A stretch of 64,000 nucleotides of DNA. Source: Aliidiomarina halalkaliphila. Lineage in GTDB: Bacteria; Pseudomonadota; Gammaproteobacteria; Enterobacterales; Alteromonadaceae. Numbering within the stretch: position 1 is the stretch's first letter; every line of letters starts with the position of its first letter. Location of the stretch: assembly GCF_007096385.1 (NCBI RefSeq), contig NZ_VJWL01000004.1, positions 124,001 to 188,000 of the forward strand. Reading direction: 5' to 3'. Shown piece after piece: positions 8,763-21,075 of this stretch. Below the pieces are notes generated by a model. That model had not been told where the DNA came from. It saw only the letters and a program-made list of their open reading frames with translations, and made no database searches. Position numbers and translations under genes: made by a program.

Positions 8763-10514
8763 TTAATTACGTTTCATCATGCGGATAAGTTCATTGAGTT
8801 CCTGTAACCGGGCTTTTGTCATTTCACTGGCTGGCAGCGCTTTTAGCTCTTCATAGCGCTGCTCTAAATAGCGGTCGATCAAAAACATGTATGTTTCCGA
8901 AAATTCCTGCTCCAGGTTTTCTTCCAGCACTTGGTGTTCCCAACTGGCCAAACGCCGAAGATGTGGCTCAAATTTAGTACCGCGCCAAGCTTCAAGCACT
9001 TGGGCGGTAGTGAGCTTTTGAGCTGCGGTTTGTCGATGTAATCCCATGAAGACTTTCATGCCTTCTAATTGCAATCGTTCGAGTTCCTGATGCACAGGAA
9101 CCAATTGCCCTAGCTGCGGGTACTGCACCAATAAACCGATGGCTCGAGCCACAGGACTCAGCGAACCATTTTTCTGAGCACGTGATGCATTTGCATCTGA
9201 GCGGGCCTGATGTGGCACCAATTTCTCTAGCTCTGGAACGGTCCGACTTAGTTTCTTCGCCAACTCTTCCATAAGCAGACTTCGATAAAATTCACTTGCG
9301 ACTTGCTGTATCAGTGGCCGCGCGGTGGCAACCAAGGTTGATTTGCCTGCGTCTGTGCGCAAATCCAGTTCAGCGGTGATGTGATCAAAGAAATAATCTC
9401 GGAACGACATCGCTTTTTCGACACGCTTTTGAAAGCCTTCGGCTTTTTCCGCGCGAACAATCGTATCTGGATCTTCACCATCAGGAAGAAACAAAAACCG
9501 CAGGTCTGTTCCATCGCGCAATAAGGGTAGCGCATTTTCCAGCGCACGCCAGGCCGCATCGCGACCGGCACGATCACCATCGAAACAACACACGATCTGT
9601 TTGGCCTGACGAAAGAGTAATTGCAGGTGCTCGCTCGTGGCCGCAGTGCCTAGGGCTGCCACGGCATTAGTAACGCCATACTGCGCAAGGGCCACCACAT
9701 CCATATAGCCTTCAACGATAATGACACGCTCAAGCTCACGGTGCTTTTGCTTCATTTCATAAAAACCGTACAGCTCACGGCCCTTATGAAATAAACGCGT
9801 TTCCGGCGAATTTAAATATTTCGGCTCACCTTTATCTAAAACACGTCCGCCGAATCCCACCACACGCCCGCGCCTATCGCGAATAGGGAACATAATGCGA
9901 TCCCGAAAAAAGTCGAACCGCTTACCGCGTTCGCTTTCGGTGATCATTTTAAGAGCAAGCAATTGCTGCTGCCGTTCTTTAGAGGTACCGAACTCGCGCA
10001 ATATCGCATCCCAAGCTTCCGGTGCGTAACCAATGCCAAAATCACGCACCACTTCCCCGCTTAATCCACGGTTTTTCAAATAACCGACTACCCGTTCCCG
10101 CTCCGATGACGTTTTCAGTTGCTTGGCAAAAAAGCGGGCGCATTGCTCCATTAACTGGAAATCATCTTCGATTTCACTCTTATCCCGCCCCGGCTTACCG
10201 GAACCACCGCGCGTCTCCCGCGGCACTTCTAAGCCCATACTGGCGGCGAGCTCTTCCACAGCATCTGGGAAATCTAAGCCATCGTATTCCATCACGAAAT
10301 CCAGGGCGTTCCCATGAGCACCACAGCCAAAGCAATGATAAAACTGCTTATCGGGAGCAACCGTAAAAGAAGGGGATTTTTCATTATGAAATGGACAACA
10401 GGCCTGATAATTGCGACCGGCCTTTTTTAAGCGCACACGGGTTTCGACCACGCTGACAATATCAGCGCGTGCAATGAGGTCTTGAATGAAGTCTTTAGGA
10501 ATTAATCCAGCCAT
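8763..10514 (-). CDS. dnaG: DNA primase DnaG
   Basis: The primase makes the RNA primers for lagging-strand and origin synthesis, working with the DnaB helicase. The 583-residue protein (E. coli 581) shows the N-terminal zinc site C40, H43, C61, C64. The TOPRIM core has EGYMD and a downstream FDGDRAGRDAA stretch carrying the metal-binding acidic residues. The C-terminal part is the helical helicase-binding domain and is more divergent, as usual. It is the middle gene of the macromolecular-synthesis operon and is separated from rpsU by a terminator that should lower its expression. Confidence 0.98.
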   Translation of the reverse strand: MAGLIPKDFIQDLIARADIVSVVETRVRLKKAGRNYQACCPFHNEKSPSFTVAPDKQFYHCFGCGAHGNALDFVMEYDGLDFPDAVEELAASMGLEVPRETRGGSGKPGRDKSEIEDDFQLMEQCARFFAKQLKTSSERERVVGYLKNRGLSGEVVRDFGIGYAPEAWDAILREFGTSKERQQQLLALKMITESERGKRFDFFRDRIMFPIRDRRGRVVGFGGRVLDKGEPKYLNSPETRLFHKGRELYGFYEMKQKHRELERVIIVEGYMDVVALAQYGVTNAVAALGTAATSEHLQLLFRQAKQIVCCFDGDRAGRDAAWRALENALPLLRDGTDLRFLFLPDGEDPDTIVRAEKAEGFQKRVEKAMSFRDYFFDHITAELDLRTDAGKSTLVATARPLIQQVASEFYRSLLMEELAKKLSRTVPELEKLVPHQARSDANASRAQKNGSLSPVARAIGLLVQYPQLGQLVPVHQELERLQLEGMKVFMGLHRQTAAQKLTTAQVLEAWRGTKFEPHLRRLASWEHQVLEENLEQEFSETYMFLIDRYLEQRYEELKALPASEMTKARLQELNELIRMMKRN

Positions 10515-10590
10515 TGCACTAATGTACTCTGCTCACCGCGCAATAAAAAGCGGATTTTTTGAAACAATCAATGGTGCTGATTCACAAAAA

Positions 10591-10609
10591 AACCGTGCGG
10601 GGCACGGTT
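10591..10609 (-). terminator. Terminator/attenuator between rpsU and dnaG
   Basis: The minus strand has an 8-bp stem AACCGTGC/GCACGGTT around a CCC loop, followed by a T-run (10590-10586 and the paired Ts). It sits 89 bases downstream of the rpsU stop. The same arrangement in E. coli lets abundant S21 be made while only some transcripts read through into dnaG and rpoD. Confidence 0.85.
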
Positions 10610-10697
10610 CTTTAGTGGCGTCCTTCAGTAGCGTCTTCACAAAAAGCCTACTACTTAACGCAACTTCACACGCTCGCACTAAAGCGAGGGCGAAATC

Positions 10698-10913
10698 TTA
10701 ATACAGGCGAGTGCGACGAGCGTTTTCGCGCGACAATTTCTTCGCGTGACGCTTCACAGCTGCTGCTTTCTTACGCTTACGCTCAGAAGTTGGCTTCTCG
10801 TAGAATTCGCGGCTGCGAACTTCAGACAAGACACCTGCTTTTTCACATGAACGCTTGAAACGGCGCAGTGCGACGTCAAATGGCTCGTTTTCTTTCAATT
10901 TAACTGCTGGCAT
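10698..10913 (-). CDS. rpsU: 30S ribosomal protein S21
   Basis: A 71-residue, very basic small-subunit protein needed for efficient initiation on natural mRNAs. It has the typical length and the typical sequence: [20 protein letters not shown] at the start, the Cys in FKRSCEK and a Lys/Arg-rich tail. A strong GAGGTGAGGGG ribosome-binding region precedes the ATG. It is the first gene of the rpsU-dnaG-rpoD operon, with a clear sigma-70 promoter upstream (10986-11014) and an attenuator downstream. Confidence 0.98.
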   Translation of the reverse strand: MPAVKLKENEPFDVALRRFKRSCEKAGVLSEVRSREFYEKPTSERKRKKAAAVKRHAKKLSRENARRTRLY

Positions 10914-10985
10914 TAGCCCCTCACCTCAAAAAATTCAATAGTCGCGGGTCGTTCAAATAGCCCCGCCGGATAAAATTGGTGCTGA

Positions 10986-11014
10986 ATTCTAAACAAACCA
11001 GCGCCCCATGTAAA
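10986..11014 (-). promoter_or_regulatory. Sigma-70 promoter of rpsU-dnaG-rpoD
   Basis: On the minus strand TTTACA (11014-11009), a 17-base spacer and TAGAAT (10991-10986) form a near-consensus promoter. The start point would be about 65 bases before the rpsU ATG. It is the best promoter match I saw in the window. Confidence 0.75.
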
Positions 11015-11031
11015 GCCTAAGATCGATTAAA

Positions 11032-13232
<2,201 letters not shown>

Positions 13233-13302
13233 GAAACTAACGCCTCGTTCCTTACACGAACAAGTGAGCGTTACACGTTACCAAGGTAATCTAAGTTACC
13301 GA

Positions 13303-14100
13303 TTAGAATGTGTAGACGATCGTAACTGCTGTTTCCGTATCCATTTTTTCTGGAATACGACCGTTTGGCTGCTCAAACACAGTACTGTTATGAGTTAAGG
13401 TTAACGACAACCGTAAAGCAAGCCGAGAATTCAAGTTTGCGGTCAGGGCGCTTACTGCCCGAGAACGCGTATTATCATCGCCAATTTCGGTGGATACAAG
13501 CTGCGTAAAGCGCGCTGTTTCACTGATTTGCCAATCAAGGTTACCCGCTAAACGAACAATTAAGTCGGTATCGGTTTCACCGGTATCGCGGCGTTTATCG
13601 AACGACACACCGGGACCGACCTCAAAGTCAGTAAAGAGATCGGGGGTAAAGTGGTACCGGGTACCATAACCTGCCGCAATGGTGGATTGATATTCGTAAC
13701 TATTTAACGCATCGTCTTCATAGGAACCATACAAGAACACAGACGAATGATTGGACGAGCCAAACTTCCGGTTGGACTGACCCGAGACAAACAGACGATC
13801 CGCATCGGTAACGGTTTCACCTTCAAAGGTTTTACGTTCCTGGCGATAGTAATCAATGATCCCGCGATGGCGCCATTGAAGCGTGTCACGCTGAAGGTCG
13901 ACTTTGCCTTTCCACGAGCGAGAATCCGTGTTTCCTGATCGGATCAGAACACCGATTTCAGCGCTCGCACGCCATTTCCCGTCTTGTTTTGCTGGATCTA
14001 CATCCTGAATGTCGTCAAACATAAAGGTGGATGCCGATGCCGTCCCCATTCCCATGGATGCTATCGCGACTGCTGCGAGTCCGAATCGATTTAAACGCAC
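13303..14100 (-). CDS. DUF481 (YdiY-like) outer-membrane protein
   Basis: A 265-residue exported protein of the DUF481 family, sometimes called salt-induced outer-membrane protein. A signal peptide ends near SASTFMF. The mature part shows alternating beta-strand patterns with repeated aromatic ends and finishes in IVYTF, a C-terminal Phe typical of outer-membrane barrels. The KWRASAEIGVLIRSGNTDSR stretch matches the family's opening strand. The start is GTG, behind GGGGGAC. The function is unknown; some relatives respond to salt or pH. It is a single gene, separated from fba by a terminator. Confidence 0.85.
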   Translation of the reverse strand: MRLNRFGLAAVAIASMGMGTASASTFMFDDIQDVDPAKQDGKWRASAEIGVLIRSGNTDSRSWKGKVDLQRDTLQWRHRGIIDYYRQERKTFEGETVTDADRLFVSGQSNRKFGSSNHSSVFLYGSYEDDALNSYEYQSTIAAGYGTRYHFTPDLFTDFEVGPGVSFDKRRDTGETDTDLIVRLAGNLDWQISETARFTQLVSTEIGDDNTRSRAVSALTANLNSRLALRLSLTLTHNSTVFEQPNGRIPEKMDTETAVTIVYTF

Positions 14101-14188
14101 GCGTCCCCCTAAATATCTATTATTTTGTGCACAACATCCTCTATTTTAGAGGAATTCGGGTCACTTTCGTACCCTAAAGTCGAAAAAA

Positions 14189-14212
14189 CCATCGGCATTT
14201 ACATGCCGATGG
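14189..14212 (-). terminator. Terminator of the tkt-epd-pgk-fba operon
   Basis: A perfect 10-bp inverted repeat, CCATCGGCAT/ATGCCGATGG, with a four-base loop is followed on the minus strand by T6. It lies about 25 bases after the fba stop. Confidence 0.9.
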
Positions 14213-14236
14213 TCGTTATATCGGTCAATTCACGAT

Positions 14237-15301
14237 TTACTTTATAGTGGCTTTTAGCTCACCTTTTTCATACATCATGAACATTTTCTCTAATGATACC
14301 GGCTTAATTTTGCTCGCGTTACCCGCCGTACCGAAGGCTTCATAGCGAGCCTTACAAATGTCATACATCGCTTTGGTTGATGCTTGCAAATATTTACGTG
14401 GATCAAACTCTGAGGGGTTTTCCGCTAGGAAGCGACGAACCGCACCGGTAGAGGCCAAACGCAAATCAGTATCAATGTTTACCTTACGCACACCATGGCG
14501 AATCCCTTCTTGGATCTGCTCCACAGGCACACCATATGTTTCTGGAATCTCACCACCGAATTCATTGATGATTGCTAACCACTCTTGCGGTACTGACGAC
14601 GACCCGTGCATCACTAAGTGAGTATTTGGAATACGAGCATGAATTTCTTTAATCCGATCGATAGCTAAAATGTCGCCTGTCGGTGGACGTGTAAACTTGT
14701 AGGCGCCATGGGAGGTTCCACACGCAATCGCTAATGCATCCACTTGCGTGGCTTTCACAAATTCAGCCGCTTCTTCCGGATCCGTGAGCAACTGATCGTG
14801 GGTTAATGTACCCTCTGCGCCAACACCGTCTTCTTCGCCCGCCTGCCCGGTTTCGAGAGAACCTAAACAACCAAGTTCACCTTCTACAGAGACACCGCAA
14901 GCATGGGCCATTTCCACCACGCGTCGCGTGACGTCTACGTTGTAATCATACTCTGCCGGCGTTTTCCCATCTTCGCGCAAAGAACCATCCATCATCACTG
15001 AGCTAAAACCCAACTGAATTGAACGCTGACACACCGCAGGTGAAGTACCGTGATCTTGATGCATCACCACCGGAATATGGGGCCACTCTTCAATCGCTGC
15101 AAGAATAAGATGACGTAAGAAAGGGGCACCCGCGTATTTACGCGCGCCTGCCGATGCTTGCACGATCACCGGGCTATTGGTTTCGTCTGCGGCCATCATA
15201 ATCGCCCGCATCTGCTCTAAATTGTTCACATTGTATGCTGGGACACCGTAGCCAAACTCGGCCGCGTGGTCGAGCATCTGCCGCATGGAAATCAAAGCCA
15301 T
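14237..15301 (-). CDS. fba: Class II fructose-bisphosphate aldolase (class IIB, Calvin-cycle subtype)
   Basis: This zinc-dependent enzyme reversibly splits fructose-1,6-bisphosphate into DHAP and glyceraldehyde-3-phosphate. The 354-residue sequence opens with [20 protein letters not shown], diagnostic of the subtype first named from Calvin-cycle bacteria, and is not orthologous to E. coli FbaA. Zinc and phosphate sites are seen in [16 protein letters not shown] and VMHGSSS. Two Asn-Asp pairs near NIDTDLR close the active site. It is the last gene of tkt-epd-pgk-fba and is followed by a strong terminator. No RuBisCO gene is visible here, so a glycolytic/gluconeogenic role is expected. Confidence 0.96.
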   Translation of the reverse strand: MALISMRQMLDHAAEFGYGVPAYNVNNLEQMRAIMMAADETNSPVIVQASAGARKYAGAPFLRHLILAAIEEWPHIPVVMHQDHGTSPAVCQRSIQLGFSSVMMDGSLREDGKTPAEYDYNVDVTRRVVEMAHACGVSVEGELGCLGSLETGQAGEEDGVGAEGTLTHDQLLTDPEEAAEFVKATQVDALAIACGTSHGAYKFTRPPTGDILAIDRIKEIHARIPNTHLVMHGSSSVPQEWLAIINEFGGEIPETYGVPVEQIQEGIRHGVRKVNIDTDLRLASTGAVRRFLAENPSEFDPRKYLQASTKAMYDICKARYEAFGTAGNASKIKPVSLEKMFMMYEKGELKATIK

Positions 15302-15364
15302 GAGAGAACTCCTTATCTACTTAGTTTTAATATTAGTTCTGGCTGCTGCAACGTGCATAGTCAA

Positions 15365-16549
15365 CTAATCGCTCTCGCTGCCACGTGCTTCAAGAATGGA
15401 AACCGCCGGTAATTTTTTACCTTCTAAGAATTCTAAAAACGCGCCGCCACCGGTTGAAATATAGGAAACTTGGTCTGCAATGCCATACTTATCAATTGCT
15501 GCTAGGGTATCACCACCACCTGCAATTGAAAACGCATCGCTCTTTGCAATTGCTTCTGCAAGCGTTTTGGTTCCGCCTGCAAATTGGTCAAACTCAAATA
15601 CCCCAACAGGGCCATTCCACAAAATGGTACCTGCGTTCTCTAACATCGCAGCTAAGGCCTTCGCTGTGTCTGGGCCCACATCAAGAATCTGATCATCGCC
15701 ACTCACCTCAGTGATTGATTTAGTGGTCGCTTTTGCATCCTCGCCAAACTTATCACCTACCACGACATCTGTCGGTAGCGGGATCGTCGCTCCCCGAGTT
15801 TTCGCTGACTCCGCCAAACGCGATGCTTCTTTGAGCAAATCCGGTTCATAGAGCGATTTGGCCACATCGTGCCCCGCCGCGGCGATAAAGGTATTGGCAA
15901 TGCCGCCTCCAACAATAAGTTGGTCTACTTTGCGCACCAAGGAGTTCAATACCATAAGCTTAGTCGATACTTTGGAACCACCCACGATTGCAACCAGAGG
16001 CCGCTTTGGATTCTCCAAGGCTTTGCCAAGGGCATCTAGCTCATCCCATAACAAGGGTCCGGCGCAGGCGATCGGGGCGTATTGAGCAACACCGTAGGTA
16101 GATGCTTGTGCGCGATGGGCTGTACCAAATGCATCCATTACAAAGATATCGCACAAGGCCGCCATTTTTCTCGCGAGGGTGGGATCGTTTTTCTTTTCAC
16201 CTACATTGAAGCGAACATTTTCAAAAACAACGAGTTCGCCACCTGCCACGTCGACGCCATCTAGGTAATTACTTTCAAGGCGAACAGGAAATTTTAACGC
16301 GTTGGCTAAGTACTTCACCACTGGGGCCATGGAGTATTCGGCATTGTATTCGCCTTCTTCCGGGCGTCCTAAATGCGACATCACCATAACTTTCGCGCCT
16401 TGCTCGAGCGCTTGTTGCAGTGTAGGTAATGCAGCGCGAAGTCGCGCATCGGAAGCAACCTTCCCGTCTTTAATGGGCACATTGAGATCTTCGCGGATCA
16501 GTACTCGTTTGCCGCGTAAATCAAAATCGGTCATCAATTTAATGGTCAT
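15365..16549 (-). CDS. pgk: Phosphoglycerate kinase
   Basis: The enzyme transfers phosphate between 1,3-bisphosphoglycerate and ADP in central glycolysis and gluconeogenesis. The 394-residue protein has the N-domain substrate motifs [10 protein letters not shown] and MSHLGRP. The hinge region carries [12 protein letters not shown]. The C domain has the nucleotide loop WNGPVGVFE and ends with [11 protein letters not shown] and [13 protein letters not shown]. It lies between epd and fba in the same direction with short gaps, so it is an operon member. Confidence 0.98.
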   Translation of the reverse strand: MTIKLMTDFDLRGKRVLIREDLNVPIKDGKVASDARLRAALPTLQQALEQGAKVMVMSHLGRPEEGEYNAEYSMAPVVKYLANALKFPVRLESNYLDGVDVAGGELVVFENVRFNVGEKKNDPTLARKMAALCDIFVMDAFGTAHRAQASTYGVAQYAPIACAGPLLWDELDALGKALENPKRPLVAIVGGSKVSTKLMVLNSLVRKVDQLIVGGGIANTFIAAAGHDVAKSLYEPDLLKEASRLAESAKTRGATIPLPTDVVVGDKFGEDAKATTKSITEVSGDDQILDVGPDTAKALAAMLENAGTILWNGPVGVFEFDQFAGGTKTLAEAIAKSDAFSIAGGGDTLAAIDKYGIADQVSYISTGGGAFLEFLEGKKLPAVSILEARGSESD

Positions 16550-16594
16550 TGTTGTTGTCCTTAGTTAACTTCTGTCGACCCCATGGGCTTGGAT

Positions 16595-17644
16595 CTATTC
16601 AGTGAGCAGCGTGCCAATATAGGCCGCGCTCTCCAACATCCGGTTGGCAAAGCCCCATTCGTTGTCACACCAGCTTAAAACTTTTACGAGTTGCTTATGG
16701 CTCACGCGCGTTTGCGTGCCATCAACGATGGCTGAGCGCGGATCATGATTAAAGTCAGACGATACCAATGGCACTTCAGTATATCCGAGAATCCCGGGAA
16801 GTAAGTGCTGACTTGCATGCTTGAGCGCATGGTTCACGCTTTGAATGTCGACATCGCTGTTTAATGTCACACTCAAATCCATTGCGGTAACGTTGGTTGT
16901 CGGCACACGCACGGCAATGGCTTCAAAGCGCCCTGCAAACTTGGGCAAGATGCGTTCAATCCCGCGAGCCAAACGCGTATCTACTGGAATTATACTTTGC
17001 GATGCCGCCCGCGCTAGACGTAAATCATCATGGTAAGCGTCGATCACTTGTTGATCGTTCATCGCCGAGTGAATGGTCGTAATGGTACCGCTATCCACGC
17101 CAAAAGCATCATCCAGTACTTTGATGACCGGCACGATACAGTTCGTAGTGCAGGAACCATTAGAGATAATTTTATGCCCTGAGGTAAGCTCGTGATGATT
17201 GATCCCTTGAATCAGGGTGAAATCTACATCCGGTGCTGCCGGATGAGAAAACAACACGCGAGCGGCACCTGCATCTAAATGTGCTTGACCGTCGTTTCGG
17301 GAGCCAAACGCACCACTACACTCCAGTACCACATCCACCTTTAAATCGGCCCAAGGTAAGGCCTCAATGGTGCGGTGGTGAAACACTGGAATGCGGCTTT
17401 TACCAATCACTAAATGCTCACCATCCACGCGCACTTCCGCAGCGAACCGGCCGTGTGTGGAATCGTACTGCAGTAAATGCGCCATACCTTGAATAGCCGC
17501 AGGCTCATTTATGGCGACAATCTCGATGTTCTGATGCCAGCCCGACTCAACCCACGCGCGCATCACCGAACGGCCAATACGACCAAATCCGTTAATAGCA
17601 ACGCGCAGTGGCGGCGAACCTGATACTGGTTGAATCAAAGTCAT
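16595..17644 (-). CDS. epd: D-erythrose-4-phosphate dehydrogenase
   Basis: Epd oxidises erythrose-4-phosphate to 4-phosphoerythronate, the first step of the DXP-dependent pyridoxal phosphate route. It belongs to the GAPDH fold: NAD-binding INGFGRIGR at the start and the active Cys in SCTTNC. I call Epd rather than Gap because the sequence follows E. coli Epd closely through [18 protein letters not shown] and the [18 protein letters not shown] region, and because of the tkt-epd-pgk order. It is 349 residues long and 9 bases downstream of tkt. PdxA, a later enzyme of the same B6 route, is encoded in this window at 31958-32956. Confidence 0.92.
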   Translation of the reverse strand: MTLIQPVSGSPPLRVAINGFGRIGRSVMRAWVESGWHQNIEIVAINEPAAIQGMAHLLQYDSTHGRFAAEVRVDGEHLVIGKSRIPVFHHRTIEALPWADLKVDVVLECSGAFGSRNDGQAHLDAGAARVLFSHPAAPDVDFTLIQGINHHELTSGHKIISNGSCTTNCIVPVIKVLDDAFGVDSGTITTIHSAMNDQQVIDAYHDDLRLARAASQSIIPVDTRLARGIERILPKFAGRFEAIAVRVPTTNVTAMDLSVTLNSDVDIQSVNHALKHASQHLLPGILGYTEVPLVSSDFNHDPRSAIVDGTQTRVSHKQLVKVLSWCDNEWGFANRMLESAAYIGTLLTE

Positions 17645-17653
17645 ACTCCGAAA

Positions 17654-19645
17654 TTACACACGCTGTGCTGTTTGCACAACATTGTCGACGGTAAATCCAA
17701 AATGAGCGAAAAGTTGTTCTGCCGGTGCTGACTCTCCGAACGTCGTCATACCAACAACGGCTCCGTCGAAACCAGTATATTTGTGCCAGAAGTCCGCTAT
17801 TCCTGCTTCGATGGCCACGCGACGGCGCACCTGCGGAGGTAATACCGCATCACGGTATGCCTGCTCTTGTTTATCGAATACGCAAGTTGATGGCATTGAG
17901 ACCACGCGTACTTTTTCACCTGCCGCATGTAATTTTTCTGCGGCCTGCATGGCCAGTTCCACTTCAGAACCGGTCGCAATCAAAATAAGCTCAGGGTTCT
18001 TAGCGAAATCTTTGAGCACATAACCACCGCGGCGAGCATCGGCTAACTGTTCAGCTGAACGTTCCATCTGCGCCACCCCTTGGCGGGTGAAGATCAAACA
18101 GGTAGGCCCGTCGGTGCGTTCAACCGCCGCTTGCCAAGCAATTGCAGATTCTACTTGATCACAAGGGCGCCACGTTTGTACGTTCGGCGTAAGACGTAAG
18201 TTCGCTAACTGTTCTACCGGTTGGTGGGTCGGACCATCTTCACCCAAACCAATGGAATCATGGGTATACACATGAATCACCGGCTGCTTCATTAACGCGG
18301 CCATACGTACCGCATTGCGCGCGTATTCCATAAACATCAAGAAAGTCGCGCCGTAAGGGCGCAAACCACCGTGGAGTTGAATGCCGTTCATAATGGCGGA
18401 CATGCCAAACTCGCGCACGCCATAAAAAATGTAGTTTCCACTCGCATCTTGGGCCGTGAGGGGCTTCGAATCCTTCCAGATAGTCAGGTTGGAGCCGGCC
18501 AAATCCGCAGAGCCACCAAGCAACTCAGGAAGGATCGGACCAAAGGCATTTAATGCATTTTGTGATGCTTTCCGCGTAGCCACTTTTTCTGGATTCGCTT
18601 GCAGCTTTTCAACATAGGCTTGGGCGTCGCGCTGCCAATTTGTCGGAAGCTCACCCGCCATGCGGCGCTTAAATTCTGCCGCGAGTTCGGGATGCGCTTT
18701 TTCGTAGTGAGCAAACAGAAGGTTCCAGCTTTGCTCACGGGCTTCACCACTTGTGAGTGCCGACCACTGCTCATACACATCCGCAGGCACTTCAAAGGCG
18801 CCATGGGTCCAGCCTAAGGCTTCTCGGGTTTTGGCGATTTCATCATCACCGAGAGGGGCGCCGTGGCAACTTTCAGTGCCCTGCTTGTTTGGCGCACCAA
18901 ATCCAATAATGGTTTTACAGCAAATCAGTGTGGGTCGTTCGCTATCCGCTCGTGCGGCTTCAATGGCAGCTTTTATTGCTTGGCTATCATGGCCATCCAC
19001 GTTTGCGATCACCTGCCAACCATAGCTTTCGAAGCGTTTTACCGTATCGTCGGTAAACCAACCTTCTACTTCGCCATCAATAGAGATGCCGTTGTCATCA
19101 TAGAATGCAATAAGTTTACCCAAGCCCAAAGTGCCCGCCAGTGAACACACTTCATGGGAGATACCTTCCATCAAGCAACCATCACCTAAGAAGGTGTAGG
19201 TGTAGTGATCAACCACTGGGAATTCGGGACGATTAAATTGCGCAGCCAATACTTTTTCGGCGATAGCCATACCCACAGCGTTGGATACCCCTTGCCCCAG
19301 CGGACCAGTGGTGGTTTCTACGCCCGGCGTGTAACCGTACTCAGGATGCCCTGGGGTTTTTGAATGCAGCTGCCGGAAATTTTTAAGGTCGTCGATGGAA
19401 ACATCGTAGCCAGTTAAGTGCAGCAACGAGTAAATCAGCATGGAGCCATGACCATTCGATAACACAAAACGATCGCGATTCGCCCACTCCGGATTCTGTG
19501 GGTTATGCGCCATATAATCCCGCCACAAGACTTCGGCGATATCCGCCATACCCATGGGAGCTCCCGGGTGGCCTGACTTAGCTTGTTGAACGGCATCCAT
19601 GCTGAGGGCACGGATGGCATTGGCGAGATAGCGACGATCGGACAT
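17654..19645 (-). CDS. tkt: Transketolase
   Basis: This thiamine-diphosphate enzyme moves two-carbon units in the non-oxidative pentose phosphate pathway and makes the erythrose-4-phosphate used by Epd next door. It has 663 residues, the family length. The N domain has the GHPGAPMG phosphate-site loop and the ThDP motif [12 protein letters not shown] through DDNGISIDG. The pyrimidine domain has the [17 protein letters not shown] signature. It is the first gene of the tkt-epd-pgk-fba operon. Confidence 0.98.
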   Translation of the reverse strand: MSDRRYLANAIRALSMDAVQQAKSGHPGAPMGMADIAEVLWRDYMAHNPQNPEWANRDRFVLSNGHGSMLIYSLLHLTGYDVSIDDLKNFRQLHSKTPGHPEYGYTPGVETTTGPLGQGVSNAVGMAIAEKVLAAQFNRPEFPVVDHYTYTFLGDGCLMEGISHEVCSLAGTLGLGKLIAFYDDNGISIDGEVEGWFTDDTVKRFESYGWQVIANVDGHDSQAIKAAIEAARADSERPTLICCKTIIGFGAPNKQGTESCHGAPLGDDEIAKTREALGWTHGAFEVPADVYEQWSALTSGEAREQSWNLLFAHYEKAHPELAAEFKRRMAGELPTNWQRDAQAYVEKLQANPEKVATRKASQNALNAFGPILPELLGGSADLAGSNLTIWKDSKPLTAQDASGNYIFYGVREFGMSAIMNGIQLHGGLRPYGATFLMFMEYARNAVRMAALMKQPVIHVYTHDSIGLGEDGPTHQPVEQLANLRLTPNVQTWRPCDQVESAIAWQAAVERTDGPTCLIFTRQGVAQMERSAEQLADARRGGYVLKDFAKNPELILIATGSEVELAMQAAEKLHAAGEKVRVVSMPSTCVFDKQEQAYRDAVLPPQVRRRVAIEAGIADFWHKYTGFDGAVVGMTTFGESAPAEQLFAHFGFTVDNVVQTAQRV

Positions 19646-19688
19646 TACTGACTCCTGGCGGTTAGGTGATCACGTGAACGAGTGGGCT

Positions 19689-19715
19689 CGTATACCCTAG
19701 CGCGCGTATTGTCCA
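19689..19715 (-). promoter_or_regulatory. Weak candidate promoter for tkt
   Basis: On the minus strand TGGACA (19715-19710) and TATACG (19694-19689) face tkt with a 15-base spacer, which is short. The distance to the ATG is about 45 bases. Confidence 0.3.
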
Positions 19716-19798
19716 TCATTCGGCCATCACAGGCAAATTCAGTCGCTTGATTTGACGGAAAAATAGCAAGGTAAGGAAAAACGCTTAGGGTTTCGTTT

Positions 19799-19822
19799 AG
19801 ACAGATAGACGTCTAAATGTAG
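19799..19822 (+). promoter_or_regulatory. MetJ-type operator (tandem met boxes) upstream of metK
   Basis: Tandem 8-mers read AGACAGAT then AGACGTCT, 6/8 and 8/8 matches to the met-box consensus AGACGTCT. A third, weak box AAATGTAG (4/8) follows in phase. MetJ with S-adenosylmethionine binds such tandem boxes. The site lies about 90 bases before the metK ATG, so SAM-dependent repression of metK is likely. The metJ gene is not in this window. Confidence 0.75.
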
Positions 19823-19867
19823 TATTTGTTTTGAGAATACGATAAACTCACCCCCAATTTTAAAAGT

Positions 19868-19895
19868 GCCGGCACAAACCGGTCTTTCTTTTATT
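19868..19895 (+). terminator. Terminator-like hairpin in the metK leader
   Basis: A 5-bp stem GCCGG/CCGGT with a six-base loop is followed by a pyrimidine-rich, T-heavy tail (CTTTCTTTTATTT) just before the metK start. It could attenuate transcription, but the stem is short and has a terminal G-T pair. Confidence 0.3.
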
Positions 19896-19912
19896 TGCGA
19901 GAAGAAAATATT

Positions 19913-21055
19913 ATGGCAAGACACTTGTTTACCTCTGAATCCGTTTCCGAAGGGCATCCGGATAAAATAGCCGACCAAATTTCCGATGCTGTCCTTGACG
20001 CGATTCTTGAACAAGATCCACGGGCCCGTGTGGCCTGCGAAACCTACGTAAAAACAGGCATGGTTTTGGTGGGCGGCGAAATTAACACCAATGCGTGGGT
20101 CGATATTGAAGAACTTACCCGCAATACGGTACGCAAAATTGGCTACACCCATTCTGATATGGGATTTGATGCCGACAGTTGCGCCGTATTAAACGCCATC
20201 GGCAAGCAATCTCCAGATATTAACCAAGGTGTTGATCGGGAACGCCCAGAAGATCAAGGCGCCGGCGACCAAGGGTTAATGTTTGGTTATGCCAGCAATG
20301 AAACCGCTGAGCTAATGCCAGCTCCTATTATGTATGCACATAAACTTGTGCAGCGTCAGGCGGAAGTTCGCCGTACAGAATTGCCATGGTTGCGTCCGGA
20401 TGCAAAAAGCCAGCTCACCTTTATATATGAGAATGGCAAGCCCGTGGGTGTCGATGCCATTGTGTTATCGACACAACACGCCCCAGAAATTTCTCTGCAG
20501 CAACTGCGCAAAGATGTCATGGAAACGATTATTCAACCGGTATTACCGAGTGAGTGGCTGAGCCCGACCACCCAGATTCACATTAATCCAACCGGACGCT
20601 TTGTGATTGGTGGGCCCATGGGTGATTGTGGTCTTACCGGACGCAAAATTATCGTCGATACCTACGGCGGTATGGCGCGTCACGGTGGCGGCGCATTCTC
20701 GGGTAAAGATCCGTCGAAGGTCGATCGCAGTGCAGCTTACGCCGCGCGCTATGTAGCCAAAAATTTAGTCGCTGCCGGTCTTGCCGAGCGTTTAGAAATT
20801 CAAGTTTCATACGCCATTGGCGTCGCTGAACCCACGTCGATCAGTATCGAAACCTTTGGCACAAGCAAGTACGACGAAGATACGCTGATTCGACTGGTGC
20901 GTGAGCACTTCGATTTGCGCCCGTTTGGCATTCTGCAAATGTTGGATTTAGAGCGCCCGATTTATTTGCCAACTGCTGCTTATGGACATTTCGGCCGCGA
21001 GGAGTTTCCATGGGAGCGCACCGATAAAGTTGACGCTATTTTAGCGTCGCTTTAA
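19913..21055 (+). CDS. metK: S-adenosylmethionine synthetase
   Basis: MetK joins methionine and ATP to give S-adenosylmethionine, the methyl donor for QueA, RsmE, RsmA and the TrmB-like enzyme also encoded here. The 380-residue protein starts [20 protein letters not shown], the universal N terminus, so I use ATG 19913 rather than an upstream in-frame codon at 19895. The [16 protein letters not shown] loop is present and the C-terminal domain is complete. The MetJ-type operator upstream gives feedback control. Confidence 0.98.
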   Translation: MARHLFTSESVSEGHPDKIADQISDAVLDAILEQDPRARVACETYVKTGMVLVGGEINTNAWVDIEELTRNTVRKIGYTHSDMGFDADSCAVLNAIGKQSPDINQGVDRERPEDQGAGDQGLMFGYASNETAELMPAPIMYAHKLVQRQAEVRRTELPWLRPDAKSQLTFIYENGKPVGVDAIVLSTQHAPEISLQQLRKDVMETIIQPVLPSEWLSPTTQIHINPTGRFVIGGPMGDCGLTGRKIIVDTYGGMARHGGGAFSGKDPSKVDRSAAYAARYVAKNLVAAGLAERLEIQVSYAIGVAEPTSISIETFGTSKYDEDTLIRLVREHFDLRPFGILQMLDLERPIYLPTAAYGHFGREEFPWERTDKVDAILASL

Positions 21056-21075
21056 CCAACGCGCGGATACGATTC

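Noticed and set aside
19739-20152. 137-codon open frame on the minus strand across the metK start
   Set aside because: It is antisense to a certain metK gene, overlaps its operator, and has no recognisable protein features.
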